Origin: Trebonia sp963795335
Lineage (GTDB): Bacteria > Actinomycetota > Actinomycetes > Streptosporangiales > Streptosporangiaceae
Reading direction: 5' to 3'
NCBI GenBank assembly: GCA_963795335.1
Contig: CAWCHI010000006.1
Span: forward strand, 310,001-374,000
DNA length: 64,000 nucleotides
Positions 8,513 through 17,573 of the stretch are shown one piece after another. The translations under genes and the position numbers were made by a program. The notes under the pieces are model-generated. The model did not search any database and was not told the DNA's origin. It worked only from the letters and a program-made list of their open reading frames with translations. How positions within the stretch are numbered: the stretch's first letter is position 1; each line of letters begins with the position of its first letter.

Positions 8513-9274
8513 GCCCGGTCGTCCCTGAGCGCGTCCTTGACGTCGGCGATGCGCAGCGTGCCGAAGTGGAAGACACTGGCGGCCAGCACGGCGTCGGCCC
8601 CGGCGTCGACCGCGGGGGCGAAGTGGGCGGCCGCGCCGGCGCCGCCGCTGGCGATCACCGGGACGGTGACCGCCGCCCTGATCAGCCCGATCAGCTCGAG
8701 GTCGAAGCCCGCCTCGGTGCCGTCGGCGTCCATCGAGTTGAGCAGGATCTCCCCCGCGCCCCGGTCCGTCGCCTCGCGGGCCCAGCCGACCGCGTCGATG
8801 CCGGTGCCGGTGCGGCCGCCGTGGGTGGTGACCTCGAACCCGCTGGCGGTGGGGGCGCTGCCGGCTGGCACCCGCCGGGCGTCGACCGAGAGCACCACGC
8901 ACTGCGAGCCGAACTGCCGGGCGGCCTCGGTCAGCAGCTCCGGGCGGGCGATGGCGGCGGTGTTGAGCGACACCTTGTCCGCCCCGGCCCGCAGCAGCGC
9001 GTCCACGTCGGCCGCCGAGCGGACCCCGCCGCCCACCGTGAGCGGGATGAAGACCTGCTCGGCGGTGCGCCGCACGACCTCGTACATGGTCTGCGCGGCC
9101 GCCGCTGGAGGCGGTGATGTCGAGGAAGGTCAGCTCGTCAGCGCCCTCGGCGTCGTAGCGGGCGGCCAGCTCGACCGGGTCGCCCGCGTCGCGCAGGTTC
9201 CGGAAGTTGACCCCCTTGACCACCCGGCCGGCGTCGACGTCGAGGCAGGGGATGACGCGGACGGCGACGGTCAC
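8499..9274 (-). CDS. hisF: Imidazole glycerol phosphate synthase subunit HisF, two frameshifts
   Basis: Cyclase half of the HisFH complex; uses ammonia from HisH to close the imidazole ring of IGP and release AICAR. GTG 9274 overlaps the priA stop (GTGA). N-terminus AVRVIPCLDVDAGRVVKGVNF holds the catalytic CLDV Asp; TFLDITASS, PLTVGGGVRSAADVDALL, GADKVSLNT, LNSMDADGT (second catalytic Asp) and VIASGGAG follow. One shift near 9105 (after ASSGGRA) is certain. As printed the frame ends at 8464 with an odd tail that would translate the terminator; a second shift near 8520 gives ...GHPVR and a stop at 8499, the normal HisF ending, so I use that end. Confidence 0.94.
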
Positions 9275-10009
9275 GCGGCGCTCCCGGGCCCGGCGACCGC
9301 GGCGAGGGCCTGCTCGAGGGTGAACGCGCCCGTGTAGAGGGCCTTGCCGACGATCGCGCCCTCCACCCCGAGCGGGGTCAGCCCGGCCAGCGCGAGCAGG
9401 TCGTCCAGGCTGGACACGCCGCCGCTGGCGACGACGGGGGCGCGGGTGCGCGGCGCAGACGTCACGGTACAGGTCCAGGTTGGGGCCGCGGAGCATGCCG
9501 TCCTTGAGCACGTCGGTGATCACGTAGCGGGCGCAGCCCTCGGCGTCGAGCCGGGCGAGGGCCTCGTACAGGTCGCCGCCCTCCTGAGTCCAGCCACGGG
9601 CGGCCAGGGTCCGGCCGCGGACGTCGAGGCCGATGGCGACGCGGTCCCCGTGCTCGGCGATCACCCGGCGGACCCAGTCCGGGTTCTCCATCGCGGCGGT
9701 GCCGATGTTGACCCGGGCGCAGCCGGTCGCCAGCGCCCGCGCCAGCGACGCGTCGTCGCGGATCCCGCCCGACAGCTCGACCTTGACGTCGAGCTTCCCG
9801 GTGACCTGGGCAAGCAGCTCGGCGTTGGTCCCGCGGCCGAAGGCGGCGTCCAGGTCGACCAGGTGGATCCACTCGGCCCCGGCCGACTGCCAGGCGAGCG
9901 CGGCCTCGAGCGGATCGCCGTAGGACGTCTCGGAGCCGGCCGCGCCCTGGACCAGGCGGACCGCCTGCCCCCCGGCGACGTCGACCGCGGGCAGCAGGGT
10001 CAGGCTCAC
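9271..10009 (-). CDS. priA: Phosphoribosyl isomerase A (bifunctional HisA/TrpF), one frameshift
   Basis: Actinobacterial (beta-alpha)8 isomerase acting on both ProFAR (histidine) and PRA (tryptophan), which accounts for the missing trpF. GTG 10009 is preceded by GGAGACGCC. Motifs: LLPAVDVAGGQAVRLVQG (catalytic Asp), WIHLVDLDAAFGRGTN, VELSGGIRDDASL, VNIGTAAMENPDWV, IGLDVRGRTLAARGW and YVITDVLKDGMLRGPN (second catalytic Asp), then VVASGGVSSLDDLLAL in another frame. The single shift is near 9455. About 245 residues when repaired. Just upstream (10028-10050) a CGCGCTG heptamer is repeated three times. Confidence 0.94.
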
Positions 10010-10101
10010 GGCGTCTCCTCGTCTTCCGCGCGCTGCGCGCTGCGCGCTGCTTGCTGTTATCCGGGTCAGGGTGGGGGCAGCCCTGGGGGTGGGGGTCACG
10101 G

Positions 10102-10743
10102 TCACAGGCGGCCCAGCCAGTTGCGCAGCACGGCCGCGCCGGCGTCGCCGGATTTCTCCGGGTGGAACTGGGTCGCGGCGACCGGGCCGCTCTCGACCGC
10201 GGCCGCGAACGGCTCTCCATGCTCGGTCACGGTAACGGCGGCGCCCGCGGCCAGCAGTGGGCCGGCGTCGCGCATCCGCAGCCCGAACGAGTGCACGAAG
10301 TAGAACCGGGTGCCGTCGCTGATCCCGTCGAACAGCACCGAACCGGGCGGCGGGGCGACGGTGTTCCAGCCCATGTGCGGCAGCACCGCCGCGTCCAGCT
10401 GGCCGACCGTGCCGGGGAAGACGCCGCAGCCCGCGGTGCGCTGCCCGAACTCCTCCCCCTGGTCGAACAGCACCTGCATGCCGACGCAGATACCCAGGAC
10501 GGGTCGGCCGAGCTCGACCCGGCGGGCGATCACCTTGTCCCCGCCGACCCCGGTCAGCCCGGCCATGCAGGCGGCGAACGCACCCACCCCGGGGACGACC
10601 AGGCCGTCGGCGCCGAGGGCGGCGCCGGCTTCGGCCGTGACGGTGACGCCGGCGCCGGCCCGGGCGAGGGCCCGTTCGGCCGACCGGAGGTTGCCCGACC
10701 CGTAGTCGAGGACCACGACCGAGGGGCCGCCGGGGGCGGTCAC
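10102..10743 (-). CDS. hisH: Imidazole glycerol phosphate synthase glutaminase subunit HisH
   Basis: Class I glutamine amidotransferase delivering ammonia to HisF. 213 residues from GTG 10743: VVVLDYGSGNLRSAERAL at the N-terminus, GLVVPGVGAF oxyanion strand, nucleophile Cys in LGICVGMQVLFD, FVHSFGLR and the His-Glu of the triad in TQFHPEKS. The start is chosen because this GTG overlaps the TGA of a 17-codon reading frame that follows hisB, and upstream sequence in this frame is low in family similarity. Frame intact. Confidence 0.96.
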   Translation of the reverse strand: MTAPGGPSVVVLDYGSGNLRSAERALARAGAGVTVTAEAGAALGADGLVVPGVGAFAACMAGLTGVGGDKVIARRVELGRPVLGICVGMQVLFDQGEEFGQRTAGCGVFPGTVGQLDAAVLPHMGWNTVAPPPGSVLFDGISDGTRFYFVHSFGLRMRDAGPLLAAGAAVTVTEHGEPFAAAVESGPVAATQFHPEKSGDAGAAVLRNWLGRL

Positions 10744-10793
10744 GGCGGGCCGGCCGGGGTCAGGCGCGTCCGTTCGGGGGCTGCGGGGTTCAT
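10740..10793 (-). CDS. Possible 17-residue peptide between hisB and hisH
   Basis: ATG 10793 opens MNPAAPERTRLTPAGPP and stops at TGA 10740-10742, which overlaps the hisH GTG. It starts three bases after the hisB stop. This arrangement would keep ribosomes moving across the hisB-hisH gap and couple the two genes. There is no recognisable motif, and chance is a realistic explanation. Confidence 0.3.
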   Translation of the reverse strand: MNPAAPERTRLTPAGPP

Positions 10794-10795
10794 CG

Positions 10796-11425
10796 TTACA
10801 GCACGCCCTTGGTCGACGGGATGCCGGGCGCCCGCGGGTCGGGGGCGGCGGCCGTCCGCAGGGCCCGGGCGACCGCCTTGAACTGGGCCTCGACGATGTG
10901 GTGGGGGTTGCGCCCGTAGAGCACCTGGACATGCAGGCAGATGCCGGCCGAGAAGGCCAGCGACTCCCAGATGTGGCGGGTCAGCGTGGTGTCGTAGCCC
11001 GTGCCGATCATCGGGGACATTCCGTCCGGCTCGCTGTGCACCACGTAGGGGCGGCCGGACAGGTCGACGGCGGCCCGGACCAGGGTCTCGTCCAGCGGGA
11101 CGAGGGCATCGCCGAAGCGGGAGATGCCCGCCTTGTCGCCCAGCGCCTCCTTCAGCGCCTGGCCGAGCGCGATCGAGGTGTCCTCGACGGTGTGGTGCGC
11201 GTCGATCTCGGTGTCGCCCTTGGTGCGGACGGTCAGCCCGAGGCAGCCGTGCTTGCCGAGCTGGCCCAGCATGTGGTCGAAGAACGGGACGCCGGTCTCC
11301 ACCTCGACCGGCCCGGGGCCGTCGAGGTCGAGCTCGACCAGCAGCTGGGTTTCCTTGGTCTCGCGGGTGACCCGGCCCACGCGGGTGCCCGGGGCGTGGC
11401 TGTTGCTCACAGGGCTGGTGCTCAT
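10796..11425 (-). CDS. hisB: Imidazoleglycerol-phosphate dehydratase
   Basis: Mn-dependent dehydratase of histidine synthesis, monofunctional. 209 residues from ATG 11425, which overlaps the hisC TGA (ATGA). Metal-binding His clusters typical of the family are all present: PFFDHMLGQLGKHG, DAHHTVEDTSIALG, SGRPYVV, TRHIWESLAFSAGICLHV and NPHHIVEAQFKAVARALR. Ends PGIPSTKGVL, the common actinobacterial C-terminus. Frame intact. Confidence 0.97.
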   Translation of the reverse strand: MSTSPVSNSHAPGTRVGRVTRETKETQLLVELDLDGPGPVEVETGVPFFDHMLGQLGKHGCLGLTVRTKGDTEIDAHHTVEDTSIALGQALKEALGDKAGISRFGDALVPLDETLVRAAVDLSGRPYVVHSEPDGMSPMIGTGYDTTLTRHIWESLAFSAGICLHVQVLYGRNPHHIVEAQFKAVARALRTAAAPDPRAPGIPSTKGVL

Positions 11426-12576
11426 AGGACAGCAAGCTCCTCGGTCAGGGCGCGGGTGAAGGCGCCGTTCTCGGCCGGGGTGCCGACGGTGACCCGCAGC
11501 CAGCCCGCGGGACCAGTGTTGCGGATAAGGACGCCGCGGTCGAGCAATCCCTGCCAGACGGCGTCCCGGTCGGCGAACACGCCGAACAGCACGAAGTTGG
11601 CGTCGCTGTCGGCCACCCGCAGGCCGCGCTGGCGCAGCCACGCGACCAGGTCGTCGCGGTCCCGGCGGAGCGCGGCGACGGTCGCGAGGGGCTCGGCCCG
11701 GTGCGCGATGGCGGCCCGGGCGACCGCCTGGGTGACGGTCGACAGGTGGTACGGCAGCCGCACCAGCAGCATCGCCTCCACCACGGCGGGGTCGGCCGCG
11801 AGGTAGCCGAGCCGGGTCCCGGCGGCGGCGAACGCCTTCGACATCGTCCGGCAGACGACCAGGCGCGGCCGGCCGGGCAGCAGGGTGAGCGCGCTCGGCG
11901 TGCCCGCGCGGGCGAACTCGGCGTAGGCCTCGTCCACCACGACCAGGCCGGGGGCGGCGTCGTAGATCTCCTCGGTGACCGCGAGCGGGACCGAGGTGCC
12001 GGTCGGGTTGTTGGGCGAGGTGATGAAGACGATGTCTGGCGCCGCGGCCCGGACCTGCCCGGCCGCGGTGGACAGGCCGTAATCCCCGTCGCGGCTCCCC
12101 TCCGCCCAGGCGGTCCCGGTGACCTGGGAGATCAGCGGGTGCATGGAGTACGACGGCTCGAACCCGAGGGCGGTCCGGCCGGGGCCGCCGAACGCCTGCA
12201 GCAGCTGCTGGATGACCTCGTTGGAGCCGTTGGCGGCCCACACCTGCGGTGCGGTCAGCCCGTGGCCGAGGTAGTCGGCCAGGTCCTTGCGCAGCTCGAC
12301 GGCGTCCCGGTCGGGGTAGCGGTTGAGCGTGCCGGCCACCGCCGCGACCGCCTCGGCGATCGCCGCCCGCAGGCCCGCGCTCGGCGGGTACGGGTTCTCG
12401 TTGGTGTTGAGCTGGACCGGGACGTCGAGCTGGGGCGCGCCGTAGGGGTGCAGGCCGCGCAAGTCGGCGCGCAGCAGTTCGCGCACGGTGCTGGTGGCGG
12501 GCCCGGTGCTGTCGGCGGGCCCGCGGTGGCGGCCCGGTGCTGTGGCGGGCCGTGGCAGGGGGGCGGCGGCGGTCAC
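11422..12576 (-). CDS. hisC: Histidinol-phosphate aminotransferase
   Basis: PLP fold-type I aminotransferase converting imidazole-acetol phosphate to histidinol phosphate. 384 residues from GTG 12576, which overlaps the reconstructed hisD TGA. Motifs: LNTNENPYPPS, WAANGSNEVIQQLLQAF, FITSPNNPTGT, VVDEAYAEFA and the PLP lysine in RTMSKAFAAAGTRLGYL; substrate-binding Arg in GWLRVTVGT. The first 30 residues (AAAPLPRPATAPG...) are a low-complexity extension; an internal GTG (VRELLRADLRGLHPYG) is closer to the usual start. Confidence 0.95.
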   Translation of the reverse strand: MTAAAPLPRPATAPGRHRGPADSTGPATSTVRELLRADLRGLHPYGAPQLDVPVQLNTNENPYPPSAGLRAAIAEAVAAVAGTLNRYPDRDAVELRKDLADYLGHGLTAPQVWAANGSNEVIQQLLQAFGGPGRTALGFEPSYSMHPLISQVTGTAWAEGSRDGDYGLSTAAGQVRAAAPDIVFITSPNNPTGTSVPLAVTEEIYDAAPGLVVVDEAYAEFARAGTPSALTLLPGRPRLVVCRTMSKAFAAAGTRLGYLAADPAVVEAMLLVRLPYHLSTVTQAVARAAIAHRAEPLATVAALRRDRDDLVAWLRQRGLRVADSDANFVLFGVFADRDAVWQGLLDRGVLIRNTGPAGWLRVTVGTPAENGAFTRALTEELAVL

Positions 12577-13941
12577 CGGGCCGCGCCCGGCGTCTTCGGC
12601 ACCCGCGCGCGGACGGCGGCGACGTGCGCGGCGAGGTCCTCGGCGCCGCCGAGCGCGTCTACCCGCGGGGCCACCCGGGCGAGGGAGTCGCGGTCGCACT
12701 CGATGACGTTGACCACCTTCAGGTACGGGTAGACCGACAGGCCGCTGGTGTGGCGGGCGGTGCCGCCGGTCGGCAGTACGTGGTTGGAGCCGGCCAGGTA
12801 GTCGCCGAGCGAGACCGGGCTGTAAGGACCGACGAAGATCGCCCCGGCGTTCCTGATCAGGCCGGCCGACCTTGGCCGCGTCGTCGGTCTGGATCTCCAG
12901 GTGCTCGGGGGCCCAGGCGTCCGACACCCGGCGGGCGGCGTCGATGTCGTCGACCAGGACGTAGCCCGCGTTGTGGCCGAGTGCCGCCGTCACCCGGGCG
13001 GCGTGCTTGGTCAGCGGGATCTGCCGGGCCAGCTCGGCGTCGACCCTGGCCGGGGTGGCCGGGTCGGTCGTGATCAGCAAGCAGGCGGCGAGCTCGTCAT
13101 GCTCGGCCTGGCCGATGAGGTCGGCCGCGAGGTGGACCGGGTCGGCCGTGTGGTCGGCGATGATGCCGATCTCGGTCGGGCCGTTCTCGCCGTCGGTGCC
13201 GACCGTGCCCGCCAGGATCCGCTTGGCCGCGGCCACGTAGACGTTGCCGGGACCGGTGATCACGTCGGCTGGCGGGCATTCGTCGGTCCCGTAGGCGAAC
13301 ATGGCCAGCGCCTGGGCGCCGCCAACCGCGTGCACCTCGGTCACCCCGAGCAGCGCGCAGGCGGCGAGCACGGCCGGGTGCGGCAGGCCGCCGAACTCCC
13401 GCTGCGGCGGGGAGGCGACCGCGATCGAGTCGACCCCCGCCGCCTGGGCCGGCACCACGTTCATGACGACCGACGACGGGTAGACGGTGAGCCCGCCGGG
13501 CACGTACACGCCGGCCCGCTCGACCGGGATGAACCGGGTCGATACGGTCAGACCGTCGGCCGGCAGGCTGTCCCGGCGCTCCGGCAGCTGCGCCTCGTGG
13601 ACCACCCGGGCCCGCCGCGCGGCCTCCTCCAGGGCGTCCCTGACCCGCGGGTCGATGGTGGCCAGGGCATGTTCGAGCGCTTCCGCGGGCACCCGGGTGC
13701 GGGTCAGGTCGACGCCGTCGAAGCGGCTGGTGTACTCGCGTACGGCGGCGCCGCCGCGGGCGCGGACGTCCTCGGTGATGGGCCGGACCAGGTCGACCGC
13801 CCGGTCCACGTCGAGCGCGGCCCGCGGCAGCATGCCGCTCAGGGCCGGGCGGGTAAGCCCGGCCGCGTCACGCCCCCGCAAGTCGATCAGGGGCAGGTCG
13901 AACTGGGCCGCTACGGGGCTGGCCCCGCTGTCCGAAGTCAC
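12573..13941 (-). CDS. hisD: Histidinol dehydrogenase, one frameshift
   Basis: Zn- and NAD-dependent enzyme making histidine from histidinol in two oxidations; first gene of the his operon here. GTG 13941. Motifs: FIPVERAGVYVPGG, YPSSVVMNVVPAQAAGV, AYGTDECPPADVITGPGN, GIIADHTADPVHLAADLIGQAEHDE (with the catalytic Glu-His pair), and APEHLEIQTDD. A one-base insertion near 12869 (GTCGGCCGG) moves the last 95 codons to another frame, where ...GLIRNAGAIFVGPYSPVSLG and HTSGLSVYPYLKVVNVIE restore the C-terminus. It ends at TGA 12573-12575 inside the hisC start. Confidence 0.94.
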
Positions 13942-14105
13942 CCGCCCAGTCTACGAACGTCTCACCCGGAACGCAGATCGGTCCGCATGCTGGACAGCTC
14001 CGCGGTCGCCGCGCGAGGTCACCCGGCCGGTCAGGCCGACCGCGGTTCTCCTGCCGACCGCGCTGGCCGACCGGCACCGGCACCGGCACCGACGGGACCG
14101 AGTTC

Positions 14106-14909
14106 TCACAGCACCCGGTCGGCGAAGGACTCGATGATCTGCGCGACCTTCCCCGGAGCCCACGCGTTGGCCAGGTGCCCATGGCGGGGGAGGATGACGA
14201 GTGAGTCGACGTCCGGCAGGACGGCAGCGAGTGCGTCGAGCCGCGCGCGAAGGTGCTTCGGGCTGCGGGCGCCCCCGAGGAGGAGGGCGGGAACGTCGAG
14301 GGCGGCGTACCGGTCGATGCCGACTCCGAGGGACTCGATGTTGGCGTCATCGCGGATCTGGCCCGGCGCCCACATCGTCATCTGCCGCCAGAGGGGGCGG
14401 GCCAGGGGGAGGAGCCGGGCGAGGAGGCCCGGCGCCTGGACGATCTCACGGAGGTGGATCTCCATGGCCCGGCCCGGATCTCCCGCTGCCAGTGCGGCTT
14501 TCGCGCGGACCAGCGCGTCGCCGCCCAGCGGTTCCGTGACCGCGACCGGCGGTTCGTAGAGCACCATCCCCGCGACCTGTGCGGGCGAGGCCAGCGCGGC
14601 CTCCAGAGCGACCACTGCCCCGGACGAGTGCCCAACCAGCACGACCGGCCCGCCTGCGGTCGCGGCGACGGCGAGCACGTCGTTAACCTCGTTGTCCATC
14701 GTCGCGGCGGGCTCCACGCCGCCAGGGACCGCGTACGTCCTGCGGTCGAAGCGGAGAACACGGAACCGGACCATCAGGTGCCGGGCGACGCCTGCCCAGG
14801 CCGCCGATGTGCCGCCGCCCGGGTGCACGATCAGGATCGGCCGTCCGTGACCCTGTTCGGTCACCGGAATCCGGTAGCCGTCGGCCGACGTTACCTGCGT
14901 GGTATCCAT
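14106..14909 (-). CDS. Alpha/beta hydrolase
   Basis: 267 residues, alpha/beta-hydrolase fold. HPGGGTSAAW is the oxyanion-hole segment, VGHSSGAVVAL the nucleophile elbow (Ser in GHSSG), LDVPALLLGGARSP the strand leading to the acid, and ILPRHGHLANAW the catalytic His. ATG 14909 is preferred; GTG 14915 in the same frame is possible. No lid or substrate feature points to a specific ester, and neighbours do not help. Frame intact. It is transcribed away from the IS side, independent of hisD (165-base gap). Confidence 0.88.
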   Translation of the reverse strand: MDTTQVTSADGYRIPVTEQGHGRPILIVHPGGGTSAAWAGVARHLMVRFRVLRFDRRTYAVPGGVEPAATMDNEVNDVLAVAATAGGPVVLVGHSSGAVVALEAALASPAQVAGMVLYEPPVAVTEPLGGDALVRAKAALAAGDPGRAMEIHLREIVQAPGLLARLLPLARPLWRQMTMWAPGQIRDDANIESLGVGIDRYAALDVPALLLGGARSPKHLRARLDALAAVLPDVDSLVILPRHGHLANAWAPGKVAQIIESFADRVL

Positions 14910-14955
14910 GGCCACAGCATGAGCGTACGGGAACGGGCAGACGCGGGCGGCCCGG

Positions 14956-15552
14956 CTAGGCGATGGGCTGGCGCCCGGCCGGCCCGTCGGCGGGGCGGGT
15001 GGCCCATTCGGCTATGACCAGCACCACCGAGGTCAGCAGGGGCCAGATGGCCAGCGCGCTCTTGGACCCGAGGGCGAGCGAGCCGGAGAACACCGTCCCG
15101 GTGGCGCTGGTCGCGAGCTGATGGTTGTAACCCGACAGGCCGAACCGTTCGCCGAGCCACATCATGACAAGCCCGCCGGCGACCGCGCCGGCGATGAGCG
15201 CGGTCGCGTTGGCGGCCCGGGTCAGCCCGGACCGTGGCGCGACGCTGAACCGGTACCCGAGCACGCCGGTGAGCAGCCCAGCCGCCGCCGCGATGCAGCA
15301 GAACCAGACGTCGGCCCCGAAGAAGGCGCGGGTCTCGGCGTTCACGACCTCGGCCGTGCCCGCGCTGACTTCCTGCAGGACGGCCCGGGGAGCGAACTCG
15401 CCCCAGATGGCACCGCCGATCAGCCCGAGCGCCACGCTTCCCGCCAGCAGCGCCACGACCCAGGTCACCGCCCGGGCATCCGGCCGGCCCACGGCCTGGC
15501 CGGGCCGGCGCGGTGCCTCTGGCACCCCTGCCACCTCTGGTCCCGTCGCCAT
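14956..15552 (-). CDS. Integral membrane protein, about four helices (DUF2567-like)
   Basis: 198 residues. After a 27-residue Pro/Arg-rich cytoplasmic start, hydrophobic segments are AVTWVVALLAGSVALGLIGG (about 28-47), ADVWFCCIAAAAGLLTGVLG (80-99), NATALIAGAVAGGLVMMWLG (114-133) and SALAIWPLLTSVVLVIAEWA (164-183). The layout (four helices with a larger outside loop after helix 1) resembles the actinobacterial DUF2567 group, but I cannot confirm that from sequence alone. Frame intact, ATG 15552; 46 bases separate it from the hydrolase start. Confidence 0.7.
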   Translation of the reverse strand: MATGPEVAGVPEAPRRPGQAVGRPDARAVTWVVALLAGSVALGLIGGAIWGEFAPRAVLQEVSAGTAEVVNAETRAFFGADVWFCCIAAAAGLLTGVLGYRFSVAPRSGLTRAANATALIAGAVAGGLVMMWLGERFGLSGYNHQLATSATGTVFSGSLALGSKSALAIWPLLTSVVLVIAEWATRPADGPAGRQPIA

Positions 15553-15784
15553 CGGGGGTATCCCACCTCGCTTCCCTCCCGAGATGGTACGCGGAACTGC
15601 GCCGCGGGACCGCGCCGGCCTGCCGGGCGACCGCCCCGGCCTGCGCGAAGACCGCCATGGGCCGGATCCAGTCCGTGATCGCGCGGATTCGCCGTGCCAC
15701 AGGGCGTTTCAGCGTGGGCGGGATTGTTTGCGGACGAGGACGGGGGGAAGCCGAGGGGTCGCAACGCACAGTTCGGAGGTAACC

Positions 15785-16591
15785 GTGTCTGTTGGAGCAA
15801 TAATCGCGATCGTGGTCATCCTTGTTGTGATCGCCGCCGTGGCGGCCTGGATGGCAATGCGCCGCTCGGCCGAGCGGCGCAATCTCGGCCCCGAGTACAG
15901 CCGTCTGGCCGACGAGATGGGCGCGCGACGGGCCAACGCTGAATACGACAAGCGCCGCCGCCGCGTTGACGGCCTCGGCATCAAGCCGCTGTCCGACGAG
16001 CGGCGCACCATATACGCCGGCCAGTGGGTGGTCGCCCAGGAAACGTTCATCGACAACCCGGCTGAGGCCGTCCGGACTGCGGGGGCGCTCGTCACCGCGG
16101 TGGCGGCGGACCGCGGGTACGAGGTCACCGACTCCCAGCAACTGCTCACCGACCTGTCGGTGAATTACGGCAGCCAGCTTGACGGGTACCGTAACGCGCT
16201 CGCGCTGACCAACCGCGCGGCCGCCAACACCGCGACCGAGCAGCTCCGGCAGGCGCTGCTGGACTACCGCGCGATGTTCGACGCGCTGGGCGAGTTCCCC
16301 CAGGACAAAACCGAGGTGACCGCGACCCCGGCCACGGCCGCCACCACTGGTGCCGGCGTCGCTCAGGCCGCCCCCGCCGCCACCACGGCCGGCGCCGTCG
16401 AGCCCCCCACGGCGGTCACCCCCGCCCTCGACCCCAACGCCGCCGCCGTTCCCGCCCAGCTGGCCACCGACCACGCCGCCACCGAGCAGGCCGCCACCGA
16501 CCCGGTTGCGACCGACGAGGCGGCCGACGGTACCGGCCACCGCGTGTTCTGGCGCCGGGAGAACCACGAGACCGGCACCCCCCGGTCCTGA
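15785..16591 (+). CDS. Membrane-anchored uncharacterised actinobacterial protein (first of a related pair)
   Basis: 268 residues from GTG 15785 with a strong GGAGGT five bases upstream. Residues 3-23 (VGAIIAIVVILVVIAAVAAW) form one N-terminal membrane anchor followed by positive charges, so the rest should be cytoplasmic. A conserved helical module at about 75-170 contains YAGQWVVAQETFIDNPAEAV...AGALV and TEQLRQALLDYRAMFDALGE. The same pattern occurs in the next gene, and it resembles a module I recall in uncharacterised Streptomyces proteins (W..VQ..FVDDP..AV..AD.LV and LR.AL.RYR.FF..LL). A disordered Ala/Pro/Thr tail (about 175-268) ends HRVFWRRENHETG. Function unknown. Confidence 0.85.
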   Translation: MSVGAIIAIVVILVVIAAVAAWMAMRRSAERRNLGPEYSRLADEMGARRANAEYDKRRRRVDGLGIKPLSDERRTIYAGQWVVAQETFIDNPAEAVRTAGALVTAVAADRGYEVTDSQQLLTDLSVNYGSQLDGYRNALALTNRAAANTATEQLRQALLDYRAMFDALGEFPQDKTEVTATPATAATTGAGVAQAAPAATTAGAVEPPTAVTPALDPNAAAVPAQLATDHAATEQAATDPVATDEAADGTGHRVFWRRENHETGTPRS

Positions 16592-16671
16592 CGTTCCGCC
16601 GCCATCCTCCCGTCGTGACGCCCGCTTGTCATGACGACGGCTCAGCTGGTTCATTCGAAAGGACAGACATC

Positions 16672-17535
16672 ATGAGGCTTGGATCAAGCGACACCGACGA
16701 CGCTGGCCAGAGCGAGGCCGGTGAGCGCACGGTCGACGGCAGCGTGGCCGATGACGGCACGACCGCCCAGCCGACGTTCACCCCCGTGGCCCGGCGCCCG
16801 GACGACCTGGCCGACGACACCGCCGCGCAGACCCCGACGGTCGTCGAGCCGGCCGACGACGACTACCGCAACGCCGACAACGGCGACTACCGCAACGCCG
16901 ACAACGGCGCCGCGGTCGCCAGCGACGAGCGGGCCGGCGCCTACCGCGACGACTCCGCTGACCGGCCGTCCGTCCGTTACGCGGAGGTTGAGACGGTCCA
17001 GACGGTGGAGGCGTCCGGCAACTACCGGCCGGACGATGACGCCGTCCCGGCGGGCAACTACACCGTGGCCGACACCGAGGCTCCGGCCGGCGGCTACAAC
17101 ACGGGCGCCGAGACCAACGCCGGCGGCTACAACAGCGACGCCTGCGGCTACAACACGGACGCCGCCGGCACCCCGGTGACGACTCCGGCCACCGCGACGC
17201 CCGCGACCACCCCGGCCGCGGCCCCCGCCCCGGCTGGCGGCGCTGCCCTGGAGCAGCCGCTGCTGTCCGGCAACACCGAGCTTCTGGCGCAGTGGCAGCA
17301 GGTGCAGGCCCAGTTCGTCGAGGACCCGCAGGTGGCCGTGTCCGGCGCCGCGGACCTGGTCGGGCAGGCCGCCCAGGCCCTGGTCGAGGCGCTCGAGCAG
17401 CGGCAGCGCCAGATGCGCGGCATCTGGGACCGGGGCGGCTCGGGCGCGCCGGGTGAGTCCGTCGACACCGAGCAGATGCGCCAGATGATGCAGCGCTACC
17501 GGGCCCTGTTCAACCAGCTCTACCAGCCGGCCTGA
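16672..17535 (+). CDS. Uncharacterised repeat-rich protein sharing a C-terminal domain with the preceding gene
   Basis: 287 residues from ATG 16672, with AAAGGA about nine bases upstream; 80 bases after the previous stop. Residues 1-195 are acidic and disordered, with a perfect duplicated octapeptide DYRNADNG (64-79) and spaced GNY/GGYN motifs (GGYNTG, GGYNSD, CGYNTD at about 140-163). Residues 200-287 form a helical domain: LLAQWQQVQAQFVEDPQVAV..AADLV and DTEQMRQMMQRYRALFNQLYQ, paralogous to the module in the upstream protein. No membrane segment or signal peptide. The IWDRGG stretch (251-256) is typical of this domain as I recall it in Streptomyces proteins. A strong hairpin follows. Function unknown; probably acts with its membrane-bound neighbour. 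Confidence 0.85.
   Translation: MRLGSSDTDDAGQSEAGERTVDGSVADDGTTAQPTFTPVARRPDDLADDTAAQTPTVVEPADDDYRNADNGDYRNADNGAAVASDERAGAYRDDSADRPSVRYAEVETVQTVEASGNYRPDDDAVPAGNYTVADTEAPAGGYNTGAETNAGGYNSDACGYNTDAAGTPVTTPATATPATTPAAAPAPAGGAALEQPLLSGNTELLAQWQQVQAQFVEDPQVAVSGAADLVGQAAQALVEALEQRQRQMRGIWDRGGSGAPGESVDTEQMRQMMQRYRALFNQLYQPA
16861..16908 (+). repeat. 24-bp perfect tandem duplication inside the repeat-rich gene
   Basis: GACTACCGCAACGCCGACAA followed by CGGC, present twice back to back without mismatch, encoding DYRNADNG twice. The lack of synonymous differences suggests a recent duplication. Confidence 0.95.
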
Positions 17536-17573
17536 GCCGAGCCCGCTGCTGGCCAACCCAGCTGACAGCTGCT

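Noticed and set aside
12901..14559. Plus-strand open frame of about 550 codons over hisD and the hydrolase
   Set aside because: Crosses two unrelated genes on the other strand and has no domain or ribosome-binding site.
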